Counted from the first letter of the stretch, positions 1 through 5,451 are shown. The stretch: 11,886 bases of DNA from an uncultured bacterium (GCA_913009745.1 CAJVWL010000004.1:1-11886); one strand, 5' to 3'. Notes: generated from the sequence alone by a model not told the origin. Numbers and translations are program-made.

Positions 1-45
1 TAATATATCTCCACTGTCCGAGTTTACCATTTTACTATTTGACAT
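1..45 (-). CDS. possible 5' end of a gene running off the left edge
   Basis: An ATG at 45-43 opens a frame of 15 codons (MSNSKMVNSDSGDIL) that stays open to the first base of the window, so the rest of any protein is outside. A second ATG in frame lies at 30-28. No function can be read from 15 residues. The support is position and promoter: it lies 39 bases beyond the stop of the exonuclease gene in the same direction, with a perfect TATAAT 7 bases before the ATG. No Shine-Dalgarno is visible. It could be a chance open frame; a longer sequence would settle this. Confidence 0.4.
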   Translation of the reverse strand, partial: MSNSKMVNSDSGDIL

Positions 46-52
46 ATGTTTT

Positions 53-81
53 ATTATAACTCAAAGATTTGTTTGTGAGAA
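53..81 (-). promoter_or_regulatory. candidate promoter for the left-edge gene
   Basis: On the minus strand a perfect -10 box TATAAT (58-53) is preceded at 17 bases by TTCTCA (81-76), a 4/6 match to TTGACA. The -10 box ends 7 bases before the ATG at 45, so transcription would begin at or next to the start codon (leaderless). AT-rich DNA produces such boxes by chance. Confidence 0.35.
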
Positions 82-84
82 TTT

Positions 85-798
85 TTAAAATCTTAAATAC
101 GCCTGCCAATAATCGTATAGCTGTTTTGTCGCCACTAAATCGCGTGTATTGTAGCGGGCAATATCCAAGAACTTCTTCTCTCTAAAGAGACTGGTAACGT
201 CATCTCCGCTGACTCCTTCATCCTTTGGACTCTTTATTCCAAATGCTCTTGTGAAAAGATGCAGGCTTCCGGTCTTCCTGGAAGCGCCATAAAAAGTAAA
301 TTGGTCATATACGTCAACGTGTATCGCGCCGAACGGCTGGCTGTTTAAATATCTATTTGCCATCAAATTCTTTGTTGGTCTGACGTCATTAATCGCCGAG
401 CGTATCATCATAAACGGAACGTCAAATCCCCTGCCGTTAAAACTAATGAATTCATCGTACTTCTCCGCACCCTGCCAAAAGTTCTCAAGCATCTGTTTCT
501 CCGACATTGCCTTAAAGATAAATCCATCTTCCTCAAAATTATCCTGCTTATTTCCCGGGGATTGAAAACAAACAACACCCTTGTCCGAGCCATGGTCAAG
601 CACTCCAATCGCTACAATCTCGGAAGTTAGCGGAGAGAAGACGAGCTCTGTTTTGAGATTTTCAAACGCAATATTGTACTCATCAGAATCTTTGGCATAC
701 TTTTGGTCAAATCGCCTCATAAGCGATTTTTTGCTGATTTCATCAAGACTATCCCAGCTCTCTCCCGCGGTTTCAATATCAAAAATGAGTTTTGCCAT
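85..798 (-). CDS. predicted 3'-5' exonuclease, PolB-exonuclease-like (DEDD, RNase H-like fold)
   Basis: A 237-residue protein with the three exonuclease motifs of the DEDD superfamily. Motif I is FDIET (Asp7, Glu9), motif II is SFNGRGFDVP (Asp126), and motif III is YNTRD (Tyr216, Asp220), the DEDDy form. These acidic residues are expected to hold two metal ions for 3'-5' removal of nucleotides. It is a free-standing exonuclease domain of the kind related to the proofreading domain of family B polymerases; no polymerase part is present. The substrate (DNA or RNA) cannot be told. The ATG lies 9 bases after the yjbQ stop with no clear Shine-Dalgarno, so it is probably the last gene of the mscS-family/yjbQ operon. 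Motif I sits directly after this start, which leaves no room for a later one. Confidence 0.85.
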   Translation of the reverse strand: MAKLIFDIETAGESWDSLDEISKKSLMRRFDQKYAKDSDEYNIAFENLKTELVFSPLTSEIVAIGVLDHGSDKGVVCFQSPGNKQDNFEEDGFIFKAMSEKQMLENFWQGAEKYDEFISFNGRGFDVPFMMIRSAINDVRPTKNLMANRYLNSQPFGAIHVDVYDQFTFYGASRKTGSLHLFTRAFGIKSPKDEGVSGDDVTSLFREKKFLDIARYNTRDLVATKQLYDYWQAYLRF

Positions 799-807
799 TA
801 ATGTAAA

Positions 808-1206
808 TTATATTTTTGGGATAAAATTTACTAAAATCTCACGTTTTCGCGGACCGCTAAATTCAACCAATATAACTCTCTGCCACGTCCCGAGCATTAA
901 CAGTCCGCCATCAACCGGAACGATAAGCGAAGCGCCTATTATTGACGACATTATATGGTCCGGCACGTGGGCTGGATTATGTTCGTGGCGATAGTTAAGT
1001 TTTGGGACTATCGCGTCAAATGCGTCAAGCATATCCAAGTCCGTCCCCGGGTCAAGATCAGCCGTTGTTATAGCAGATGTTGTGTGAGCTAAAAACAGGT
1101 GGCAAAGCCCGTCAACCGCATCCATATCAGCCAGTGTATCATTAATCCCGTCTGTAAGATCAATAATCTCTTTTTTTTGTTTTGTCTGAATAAATATTTT
1201 TTTCAT
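808..1206 (-). CDS. yjbQ: YjbQ / UPF0047 family protein
   Basis: A 132-residue protein covering the whole UPF0047 (YjbQ) fold. Family signatures are seen in order: AHTTSA (His41), a His/Asn cluster HEHNPAH (His74, Asn77, His80) followed by His84, then GTWQ (106-109) and SGPRKR (117-122). The family is annotated as 'secondary thiamine-phosphate synthase' because the E. coli member shows weak activity of that kind; the true role is not settled and no other thiamine gene lies here. The ATG at 1206 begins the standard N-terminus (MKKIFIQTKQK). The mscS-family stop is 49 bases upstream and the exonuclease start 9 bases downstream, so co-transcription is likely. No Shine-Dalgarno is visible. Confidence 0.9.
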   Translation of the reverse strand: MKKIFIQTKQKKEIIDLTDGINDTLADMDAVDGLCHLFLAHTTSAITTADLDPGTDLDMLDAFDAIVPKLNYRHEHNPAHVPDHIMSSIIGASLIVPVDGGLLMLGTWQRVILVEFSGPRKREILVNFIPKI

Positions 1207-1211
1207 ATCAA

Positions 1212-1226
1212 AATCAATTATTGATT
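1212..1226 (-). promoter_or_regulatory. small dyad before yjbQ
   Basis: AATCAA-TTA-TTGATT is a perfect 6+6 inverted repeat with a 3-base centre, ending 5 bases before the yjbQ ATG. It could be an operator or a short hairpin at the ribosome site, but AT-rich repeats of this size also arise by chance. Confidence 0.2.
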
Positions 1227-1255
1227 GATGGCTGTTTGTTGTTTTTCATTATTCA

Positions 1256-2350
1256 TCAGCTGCCGGAGTTTCCTGCTATATAAATTGTGCGAGTTGGGTA
1301 TGCCATTTCAATTTTCATTTTATCAAACTCGTCTTTAATTCTAAAATTGACTTCCTGCTGAATATTCATATATTCTCCGTAATCCGAAGACTCAACATAA
1401 TAAACCACTTCAAAGGTAAGAGACGAGTCATCAAACTTTACAAAATGAGCCCTATCAAAACGCGCCCCATCAATGGGTTCAATAATATCCTTTATAATTC
1501 TCGGTATTTCGCGCAATTGTTCGTTTGGTGTTGCATAAACAACGCCAAAACCAAAAACAACGCGTCTATCCTTCATTCTTTTATAGTTCTGAATACGAGC
1601 CGAGGTAAGCTCTTCGTTGGAAATTACAATCTCCTCTCCATCAAGTGATTTTATGCGCGTCGTTTTAATGCCTATACGCATTACTGTTCCTCTGTGTTCT
1701 CCAACTACAATAAAATCACCTATAAGAAACGGTTTATCAAAATATATTGCAAATGAGCTAAATACATCTCCCAAAATTTTCTGCAATGCGAACGCAATCG
1801 CTATTCCGCCAATGCCAAGCCCCGCAACAACGGTGTTCACATTCATACCAAAACTTGAAAGCACAACAAGAAGAGCAACTACCCAAAGAGTGATTCTTGC
1901 AACTTTATTTATAAGTATTACTGCGGCGCGTGTTCCCTCGTCGGTCTCTTTATGTATATATTTATCGGTAATGTAGTCAACCAAAATCTGCGCCGCCTTA
2001 ACTGCAAGATAGACAACCCAAACAATAAGAATCACATTTATTGTCTTGTTTACGACTCCACCAAACGACAGGAATAAGGTAAAAGCAAAATAAAATGCCA
2101 AAAATGAATAGAATGGCGGCTTTGCGGTTTTAATAATTTCAATCAGCGTGTCATCTATGTCAGTCTTCGTCTTCTCTGCAAATTTCTTAACACGCGACAA
2201 AACAATCCATTGAATAAACTTTAACAGTATAAGAAAAACAAGGAAGCCGGCTACAAATAGAATAAAATCCCCCAATGTGTTTCCAAGTATCTTGGATTGG
2301 AAAAAGCTTAATCCCATAATTTCTTGTATAGTTTTCACGAACCCAATCAT
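1256..2350 (-). CDS. MscS-family mechanosensitive ion channel
   Basis: A 364-residue membrane protein. Hydrophobic spans are at about 26-51, 80-100, 104-126, 147-167 and 172-203. The last is the pore helix with the small-residue pattern AGLGIGGIAIAFALQ (176-190), followed by KILGDVFSSFAIYFDKPF and the beta domain start GDFIVV, the hallmark of the MscS core. A soluble cytoplasmic alpha/beta part follows to residue 364. Known family role: opening under membrane tension to release solutes on osmotic downshock. It has five predicted spans rather than the three of E. coli MscS, as in many larger family members. The gene follows the terminator of the peptidoglycan-binding protein and has its own promoter-like sequence, so it probably heads an operon with yjbQ and the exonuclease. 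Confidence 0.93.
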   Translation of the reverse strand: MIGFVKTIQEIMGLSFFQSKILGNTLGDFILFVAGFLVFLILLKFIQWIVLSRVKKFAEKTKTDIDDTLIEIIKTAKPPFYSFLAFYFAFTLFLSFGGVVNKTINVILIVWVVYLAVKAAQILVDYITDKYIHKETDEGTRAAVILINKVARITLWVVALLVVLSSFGMNVNTVVAGLGIGGIAIAFALQKILGDVFSSFAIYFDKPFLIGDFIVVGEHRGTVMRIGIKTTRIKSLDGEEIVISNEELTSARIQNYKRMKDRRVVFGFGVVYATPNEQLREIPRIIKDIIEPIDGARFDRAHFVKFDDSSLTFEVVYYVESSDYGEYMNIQQEVNFRIKDEFDKMKIEMAYPTRTIYIAGNSGS

Positions 2351-2360
2351 AACACACTTA

Positions 2361-2389
2361 ATTATATATTAACTTAGCTCGTTGCCCAA
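2361..2389 (-). promoter_or_regulatory. candidate promoter of the mscS-family operon
   Basis: A perfect -10 TATAAT (2366-2361) lies 17 bases after TTGGGC (2389-2384), a 3/6 match that keeps the TTG of the -35 consensus. It follows directly after the terminator of the upstream gene. The -10 box ends 10 bases before the ATG at 2350, implying a leader of only a few bases with no room for a Shine-Dalgarno. Confidence 0.5.
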
Positions 2390-2420
2390 AAATAGAAAGC
2401 CCCAAACCGGGGCTTTCTAT
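2388..2420 (-). terminator. rho-independent terminator of the peptidoglycan-binding protein gene
   Basis: A perfect 12-bp stem, ATAGAAAGCCCC (2392-2403) and GGGGCTTTCTAT (2409-2420), has a 5-base loop and, read on the minus strand, runs into a T stretch (2392-2388). It starts about 20 bases after the stop of the gene at 2442. The other strand lacks a T tail, so it acts for the minus strand. Confidence 0.9.
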
Positions 2421-2441
2421 GGCGTCTTACGACCTAAAATA

Positions 2442-3410
2442 TCATAAAGTCGTAAATGAGTCTTCAGTGCTCGTTACCGAGTTGTCGGATGCATCTTTAG
2501 AAACAACAAAGAAATAATATGTGGTACTCGCTGTCAAGTCGGTTAATATCACGGTATGATTCTGAGTCATTGTTTCATTATCAATTTTTGTCGTTGAGGT
2601 TGCTGACTCATCAACCGGTGTTACCGTATCGTAGTAAACAATACTGGTAGAATCTTCGTCGGTAGTCCAAACTATTCTTGAACTGGTTGAGGTAGCGTCC
2701 TGCACGATTAAATTACTAATGACCGGAGAGTTTGTATCCTGAATCGCATTACCATTACCGCTACCATTCTCGTTTTCATGCTCATTCTCATTTTCGTGCT
2801 CATTGTCGCGCCCCTGCTTCTGCTCTTGCTCTTGTTCGTTCTTATGCGTGTCTTTCTCAATATCATCACACTCATCGGTAAACTCTTTCGCAATACCTTG
2901 GATACCGCAAAATCCGGCATCTTTCTTTTGAATACCTGGAGCATGAGTTAGCCCGCGAGGCAGTCCATCAGGATACTCTCCGTCATCAAAAAACCTATTG
3001 AGTTTAGCCATGGTAACAGGACCAACAACTCCAACTTGGTCAATTCCATGTTTTTTCTGGAAACGCATTATTGCCATTGCGGTTAGCGGTCCAAAATATC
3101 CCGTAGAAAGTCCTTCCGGATAAATCTCGGGGTCAAGACCAAGATATTCCTGTAGCGCCTTAACGTCACTGCCGGTCACTCCTTCATGTAACGACCTTCT
3201 CAATTTAAATGTAAGTTGCTGATTTTGCTTATTAAGGTCCTGTATTTTAGCCTGAAGTTCTGCGATCTGGACCTGGAGTGTTTTAATCTGCTGAAGCAGA
3301 TCGCTTACAGAAACTGTTTCTGCCATTGCGTTGGGTGCTATAGGAAACAAAAATCCAACAAGAGAAAACATCAACAATGAAACTAAGTAAATCTTTATAT
3401 CCTTTCTCAT
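2442..3410 (-). CDS. secreted protein: coiled coil, peptidoglycan-binding domain, fibronectin type III-like domain
   Basis: 322 residues. The N-terminus (RKDIK, then a hydrophobic run 7-24, then PNAMA before Glu31) is a signal peptide with likely cleavage after Ala30. A coiled coil with Leu/Ile heptads covers about 35-68. Residues 75-139 form a PG_binding_1 domain (GVTGSDVKALQEYLG, GYFGPLTAMAIMRFQKKHGI, GVVGPVTMAKLN). A hydrophilic linker, rich in Glu/Gln/Asn/His at 190-222, contains HENENEHENEN. A fibronectin type III or purple-acid-phosphatase-N-like beta sandwich (about 228-322) ends in FTTL. Two cysteines (168, 181) could pair. This suggests an envelope protein anchored to the wall and presenting a beta domain outside; the ligand is unknown. 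Such architectures are frequent in Parcubacteria. It ends in a strong terminator. Confidence 0.88.
   Translation of the reverse strand: MRKDIKIYLVSLLMFSLVGFLFPIAPNAMAETVSVSDLLQQIKTLQVQIAELQAKIQDLNKQNQQLTFKLRRSLHEGVTGSDVKALQEYLGLDPEIYPEGLSTGYFGPLTAMAIMRFQKKHGIDQVGVVGPVTMAKLNRFFDDGEYPDGLPRGLTHAPGIQKKDAGFCGIQGIAKEFTDECDDIEKDTHKNEQEQEQKQGRDNEHENENEHENENGSGNGNAIQDTNSPVISNLIVQDATSTSSRIVWTTDEDSTSIVYYDTVTPVDESATSTTKIDNETMTQNHTVILTDLTASTTYYFFVVSKDASDNSVTSTEDSFTTL
2766..2801 (-). repeat. 18-bp tandem duplication coding the Asn/Glu/His linker
   Basis: Two adjacent 18-base units (2766-2783 and 2784-2801) differ at two positions. A degraded third copy begins at 2802. They encode the repeated HENENE-type linker of the secreted protein, and such repeats can change number by slippage. 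Confidence 0.7.
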
Positions 3411-3467
3411 AACTATTGTATTTTATTCTATCGGCCTTTAATTTATGTATTACTGCTCTATGGTGTC

Positions 3468-3698
3468 TTAATTGGTATTTTCAGCTTTCTTTGGAGAGGA
3501 TTTTTTGCGAACATTTTTATTATTAAAATAAAAAATATACAGTATTTCCGGAATGGCAACTAAGTTAATAAATAAAAATGTGCCAAACCACCATTTGTCA
3601 TTATTCCTTGCGGATTTCCAGAGCGCTACAATTTTCCATGGGATTGACCACAGAAGTATCACTATAAGTAATGGATTTTTCAGCATCTCTGATTGCAT
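3468..3698 (-). CDS. DUF5652-like small membrane protein
   Basis: 76 residues from the ATG at 3698. Two hydrophobic spans (about 9-26 and 38-58) flank a conserved-looking turn: WSIPWKIVALWKSARNNDKWWF, then a second span ending PEILYIFYF, then a Lys-rich tail. The pattern W-x3-WK-x-ALWK-x-AR matches what I know of DUF5652 proteins of Parcubacteria; function is unknown. An upstream TTG at 3761 would add 21 residues (MRGLVVLMCNV...), but that segment overlaps a structured GC-rich repeat and is not hydrophobic in the family style, so I prefer the ATG at 3698, which has TACAAT 6 bases upstream. The 76-residue form begins 93 bases after the hpt stop. Confidence 0.75.
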   Translation of the reverse strand: MQSEMLKNPLLIVILLWSIPWKIVALWKSARNNDKWWFGTFLFINLVAIPEILYIFYFNNKNVRKKSSPKKAENTN

Positions 3699-3704
3699 TG
3701 TTTT

Positions 3705-3710
3705 ATTGTA
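3705..3710 (-). promoter_or_regulatory. candidate -10 box before the DUF5652-like gene
   Basis: TACAAT (5/6 to consensus) ends 6 bases before the preferred ATG. No convincing -35 is visible at 16-18 bases. If used, the transcript would be leaderless. Confidence 0.3.
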
Positions 3711-3745
3711 ACCTATTTTAATATTTTCTACATTGCACATAAGCA

Positions 3746-3781
3746 CCACGAGACCCCGCAACGGGAAGTCGTGGCAGGGTC
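3746..3781 (-). repeat. GC-rich inverted repeats with competing pairings after hpt
   Basis: CCACGA (3746-3751) pairs with TCGTGG (3769-3774) around an inner CCCG/CGGG hairpin (3755-3758 with 3762-3765). Alternatively GACCC (3752-3756) pairs with GGGTC (3777-3781). The two outer pairings exclude each other. It starts about 10 bases after the hpt stop on the minus strand, so a terminator or RNA stabiliser is possible, but there is no T tail in either direction. Confidence 0.5.
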
Positions 3782-3791
3782 GGAGCTCTAT

Positions 3792-4295
3792 TCATGTGAC
3801 AACGTATATTTCCGGTAATTGGCGATACTTCTCGGCGCAATCAATGCCGTACCCAACAACAAAACCATCGGAAATGATTTCGCCATAGTAGTCCGGAATG
3901 AATTCGCAGCTTTCTCTTGCAAGAAGCGCGCAGCTGCGCACGGACGCCGGATGTTTCGCCCAGATGGTGTCCATGACAACATCTATCGTAAGACCCGTAT
4001 CGGCAATGTCTTCCACAACAACTACGTGTCTTCCGCCGAGATTCGCTTCAACATCCTTTGTTATCTCAACCGACCCGCTTGATTTCATCCCGTTGCCGTA
4101 TGACTTCGCGCAAATAAAATCAATTTCCAAGGAGAAATTGAGCATACGAACAAGGTCTGATAGAAAAACAAACGAGCCATTCAAGACGCCGACGAATATC
4201 GGATTCTCGCCGTCAAGGTCAACGCTGATATCATCGGCAATTCTCCGAACCATCTCATGAATTTGTTCTTTATTGAAAAGTACACCTAGGTCCAT
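3792..4295 (-). CDS. hpt: hypoxanthine (guanine) phosphoribosyltransferase
   Basis: A 167-residue cytoplasmic type I phosphoribosyltransferase that joins hypoxanthine or guanine to PRPP to give IMP or GMP (purine salvage). The PRPP loop is VVVVEDIADTGLT (91-103), with the acidic pair Glu95-Asp96 and Asp99 in the place of the catalytic base. The pyrophosphate loop is GVLNGSF (36-42), with Asn where many members have Lys or Arg. The flexible-loop SYG is at 65-67 and the base-binding region GFVVGYGIDCAEKYRQLPEI at 144-163. Length is normal for bacterial Hpt. The ATG has a strong Shine-Dalgarno, unlike most genes here. GC content looks higher than in several neighbours. The MGMT-domain gene ends 42 bases upstream, so the two may be co-transcribed. 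Confidence 0.95.
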   Translation of the reverse strand: MDLGVLFNKEQIHEMVRRIADDISVDLDGENPIFVGVLNGSFVFLSDLVRMLNFSLEIDFICAKSYGNGMKSSGSVEITKDVEANLGGRHVVVVEDIADTGLTIDVVMDTIWAKHPASVRSCALLARESCEFIPDYYGEIISDGFVVGYGIDCAEKYRQLPEIYVVT

Positions 4296-4301
4296 TACAA
4301 A

Positions 4302-4307
4302 CTCCTT
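4302..4307 (-). promoter_or_regulatory. Shine-Dalgarno of hpt
   Basis: AAGGAG (4307-4302) with 6 bases before the ATG at 4295. Its AAGG can pair with CCTT just upstream across a 5-base loop (TACGT), a weak 4-bp hairpin. Confidence 0.8.
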
Positions 4308-4337
4308 ACGTAAAGGGATCCTATTAGGCTTAGTAAA

Positions 4338-4613
4338 TCACAACGCCCCCTCTTTCTCAAGAAGTTTGCGTTTCCTATCCGAACCGCCGAGTGCGTTATA
4401 TCCTCCCACTTTTCCGTCTGAACGAATTATCCTATGACACGGAATATGCGAGTTATGATTCCGCCTCATAATACTCCCCACCGCGCGGTATGCGTTTGGA
4501 CTCCCTGCACGCCCCGCCACATCCTTATAACTTAAGGTCTTACCTTTTGGGATTTCAAATACTATAGATAGGACTCTTTCCGTAAAATTATTTTTCTTTT
4601 TTACCACTCTCAA
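4338..4613 (-). CDS. MGMT-family DNA alkyl-transferase domain protein (minimal, Cys retained)
   Basis: 91 residues, covering only the C-terminal DNA-binding/active-site domain of O6-alkylguanine-DNA alkyltransferases. Seen: FTERVLSIVFEIPKGKTLSY (10-29, start of the winged helix), AYRAVGSIMRRN (41-52, with the Arg that flips the base at 43), IPCHRII (57-63) with acceptor Cys59, and GKVGGY (67-72). The N-terminal domain of Ogt/Ada-C is absent. Alkyltransferase-like (ATL) proteins are similarly short but carry Trp for Cys; here Cys is kept, so suicidal alkyl transfer is chemically possible. The start is uncertain: TTG at 4613 or GTG at 4607; no ATG is in place and no Shine-Dalgarno is clear. Either start overlaps the 3' end of the microprotein gene by 20-26 bases, suggesting translational coupling. 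Confidence 0.85.
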   Translation of the reverse strand: MRVVKKKNNFTERVLSIVFEIPKGKTLSYKDVAGRAGSPNAYRAVGSIMRRNHNSHIPCHRIIRSDGKVGGYNALGGSDRKRKLLEKEGAL

Positions 4614-4752
4614 TCGCGTTTTTTATAATATCCAAATTACAGCTATGGTTTTCACCGCACCATGCCTCGCATTTCTCTGCAATCTCTTTGTTAAAATAGT
4701 GAAACCCACACTCCTTGCACCGATATAGCTTTTTTCCATCTCCGTCATTCAT
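4588..4752 (-). CDS. Cys-rich zinc-ribbon-like microprotein (54 aa)
   Basis: A complete 54-codon frame: ATG at 4752-4750, TAA at 4590-4588. The protein begins MNDGDGKKLYRCKECGFHYF and has Cys12-x2-Cys15, Cys28-x3-Cys32 and Cys38, with WC (31-32) and SCN (37-39) and a helical Lys-rich end. The CxxCG...CxxWC pattern suggests a small metal (zinc) ribbon. I have a recollection of similar short proteins in CPR and archaeal genomes but cannot name a family. The cysteine spacing and the fact that the frame fills the gap between two other genes support it as real. It starts 30 bases after the 80-residue gene, has TATAAT 7 bases before the ATG, and overlaps the start of the MGMT-domain gene. Function unknown; metal or nucleic-acid binding is a guess. 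Confidence 0.75.
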   Translation of the reverse strand: MNDGDGKKLYRCKECGFHYFNKEIAEKCEAWCGENHSCNLDIIKNAIESGKKEK

Positions 4753-4759
4753 AATATAT

Positions 4760-4765
4760 ATTATA
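4760..4765 (-). promoter_or_regulatory. candidate -10 box before the zinc-ribbon microprotein
   Basis: A perfect TATAAT ends 7 bases before the ATG at 4752. No good -35 match is visible upstream, and the region is very AT-rich, so this is tentative. If real, the transcript is leaderless. Confidence 0.3.
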
Positions 4766-4782
4766 TTTATCCTTATCTTCTA

Positions 4783-5025
4783 TTACTCCATGTCACGTTT
4801 AATCAATGTGTATACACCCCTGTTGTATATCAGAGAGAAATCCCTATCTTCGTCATCTTCAAAGTATGCGGTTCCATCAAATCTTGCCGCATCAAATAAG
4901 GTTTTTGCCTCATTGTATTGCAGGTCACGTCTTAAGTACTCAACTGCCGTACGTATAAGTCCTCTGTCAAAATAAACGGTAAAGCCGTGAATACGTTCTT
5001 TTACTACCTGCTGTTCTTGAGCCAT
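4783..5025 (-). CDS. hypothetical protein, 80 aa
   Basis: I do not recognise this protein. It is 80 residues, soluble, charged, with no signal peptide or membrane span. A predicted strand (GFTVYFD, 14-20) is followed by helices rich in Arg/Leu (TAVEYLRRDLQYNEAKTLFD), an acidic patch (FEDDEDRD, 55-62), and a final strand (FSLIYNRGVYTLIKRD). The ATG at 5025 is preceded by two TATAAT boxes and lies just past the terminator of the 90-residue gene, so it probably begins a new transcript carrying the zinc-ribbon microprotein (30 bases on) and the MGMT-domain gene. No cysteine is present. The frame is clean and the gene fits snugly between its neighbours, which is the main reason to accept it. Confidence 0.65.
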   Translation of the reverse strand: MAQEQQVVKERIHGFTVYFDRGLIRTAVEYLRRDLQYNEAKTLFDAARFDGTAYFEDDEDRDFSLIYNRGVYTLIKRDME

Positions 5026-5039
5026 AATATTATAATCAT

Positions 5040-5045
5040 ATTATA
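5040..5045 (-). promoter_or_regulatory. candidate -10 box before the 80-aa gene
   Basis: A perfect TATAAT 14 bases before the ATG at 5025. A second TATAAT (5034-5029) lies only 3 bases from the ATG, too close to serve it. No clear -35 is seen; the upstream bases are the T tail of the preceding terminator. Confidence 0.25.
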
Positions 5046-5059
5046 AAAGGTTGATATAT

Positions 5060-5100
5060 AAAAATAATAGGGGGGGTCCGACCTTATGTCGGACCCCCCC
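5060..5100 (-). terminator. strong rho-independent terminator of the 90-aa gene
   Basis: A perfect 13-bp stem: GGGGGGGTCCGAC (5070-5082) and GTCGGACCCCCCC (5088-5100), with a 5-base loop. On the minus strand it is followed by a T-rich tail (TATTATTTTTA). It begins 6 bases after the stop of the gene at 5107. The seven-G/seven-C base of the stem is unusually GC-rich for this DNA. Confidence 0.9.
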
Positions 5101-5106
5101 GTGTGG

Positions 5107-5379
5107 TCACAGCCTTTCAATGCGTTCTGCAAGAAACGCACGCGCCCATTGCTTTATGAGCTTGCATCTCCTCCAAAACACTCCCTCGGGAGTTATCGCG
5201 GACCTACAAAGAATCCGCCCGGCTTTGTCTCGCTCGCATCGGAAGCGATAGAGTTTACCAGACTCATAAAGTGTAACAACGCCTTCATCAGCCCAGATTT
5301 CTGCGCTATCAACGTGAATCGTCATACCGCGGTATTTGGTATCAAACGGCTTCACTATGACGCCCTTATCTCTGCCCAT
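5107..5379 (-). CDS. hypothetical protein, 90 aa
   Basis: I do not recognise this protein. It has 90 residues, no signal peptide and no membrane span. The first half reads as beta strands (YRGMTIHVDSAEIWADEGVV, TLYESGKLYRFRC), the second as a basic, aromatic-rich helical part (EGVFWRRCKLIKQWARAFLAERIERL). Three cysteines (48, 58, 72) do not form a known metal motif. The ATG at 5379 has a strong Shine-Dalgarno (GGGAGG, 5 bases away), a TTGACA-type promoter upstream and a strong terminator right behind it, so it is a complete single-gene unit. Hand count of 5101-5280 gives 92 of 180 bases G/C (51%), richer than samples of neighbours such as MscS (about 37%). That may mean transfer or strong expression; both are inference. 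Confidence 0.75.
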   Translation of the reverse strand: MGRDKGVIVKPFDTKYRGMTIHVDSAEIWADEGVVTLYESGKLYRFRCERDKAGRILCRSAITPEGVFWRRCKLIKQWARAFLAERIERL

Positions 5380-5384
5380 CTTAT

Positions 5385-5390
5385 CCTCCC
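5385..5390 (-). promoter_or_regulatory. Shine-Dalgarno of the 90-aa gene
   Basis: GGGAGG (5390-5385) with 5 bases before the ATG at 5379, one of only two strong Shine-Dalgarno sites in the window. It fixes the start. Confidence 0.8.
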
Positions 5391-5422
5391 ATCACAAATT
5401 TGCAATGAACTTCTCGTGCAAT

Positions 5423-5451
5423 AGAATGCCATATCTTCCTCCCCTTGTCAA
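5423..5451 (-). promoter_or_regulatory. candidate promoter of the 90-aa gene
   Basis: A perfect -35 TTGACA (5451-5446) is followed after 17 bases by CATTCT (5428-5423), a weak -10 (3/6) helped by an upstream TGG (extended -10 type). It abuts the tail of the preceding terminator. The predicted leader is about 35-40 bases and contains the Shine-Dalgarno. Confidence 0.4.

Noticed and set aside
46..84. Weak bulged hairpin after the exonuclease gene as a terminator
   Set aside because: About 6 AT-rich pairs with a bulge and no clear T run; not distinguishable from chance.
581..994. Open frames on the plus strand such as 581-994, 1617-1976, 3898-4260, 5086-5424, 7611-7994 and 8773-9435
   Set aside because: They lie opposite well-supported minus-strand genes, have no recognisable domains or starts, and read as antisense shadows.
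2708..2944. A 78-codon minus-strand frame inside the secreted protein gene, with a repetitive Arg/Met-rich product
   Set aside because: It is the +1-shifted reading of the low-complexity linker and carries no start signal.
3699..3761. Upstream TTG start extending the DUF5652-like protein to 97 residues
   Set aside because: The extra 21 residues overlap the GC-rich inverted repeat and the candidate -10 box, and do not look like the family N-terminus.
3746..3781. H-type pseudoknot from GACCC/GGGTC plus CCACGA/TCGTGG
   Set aside because: The loop joining the two 3' strands would be zero bases long and the other linker too short to span the helices; competing hairpins are more realistic.
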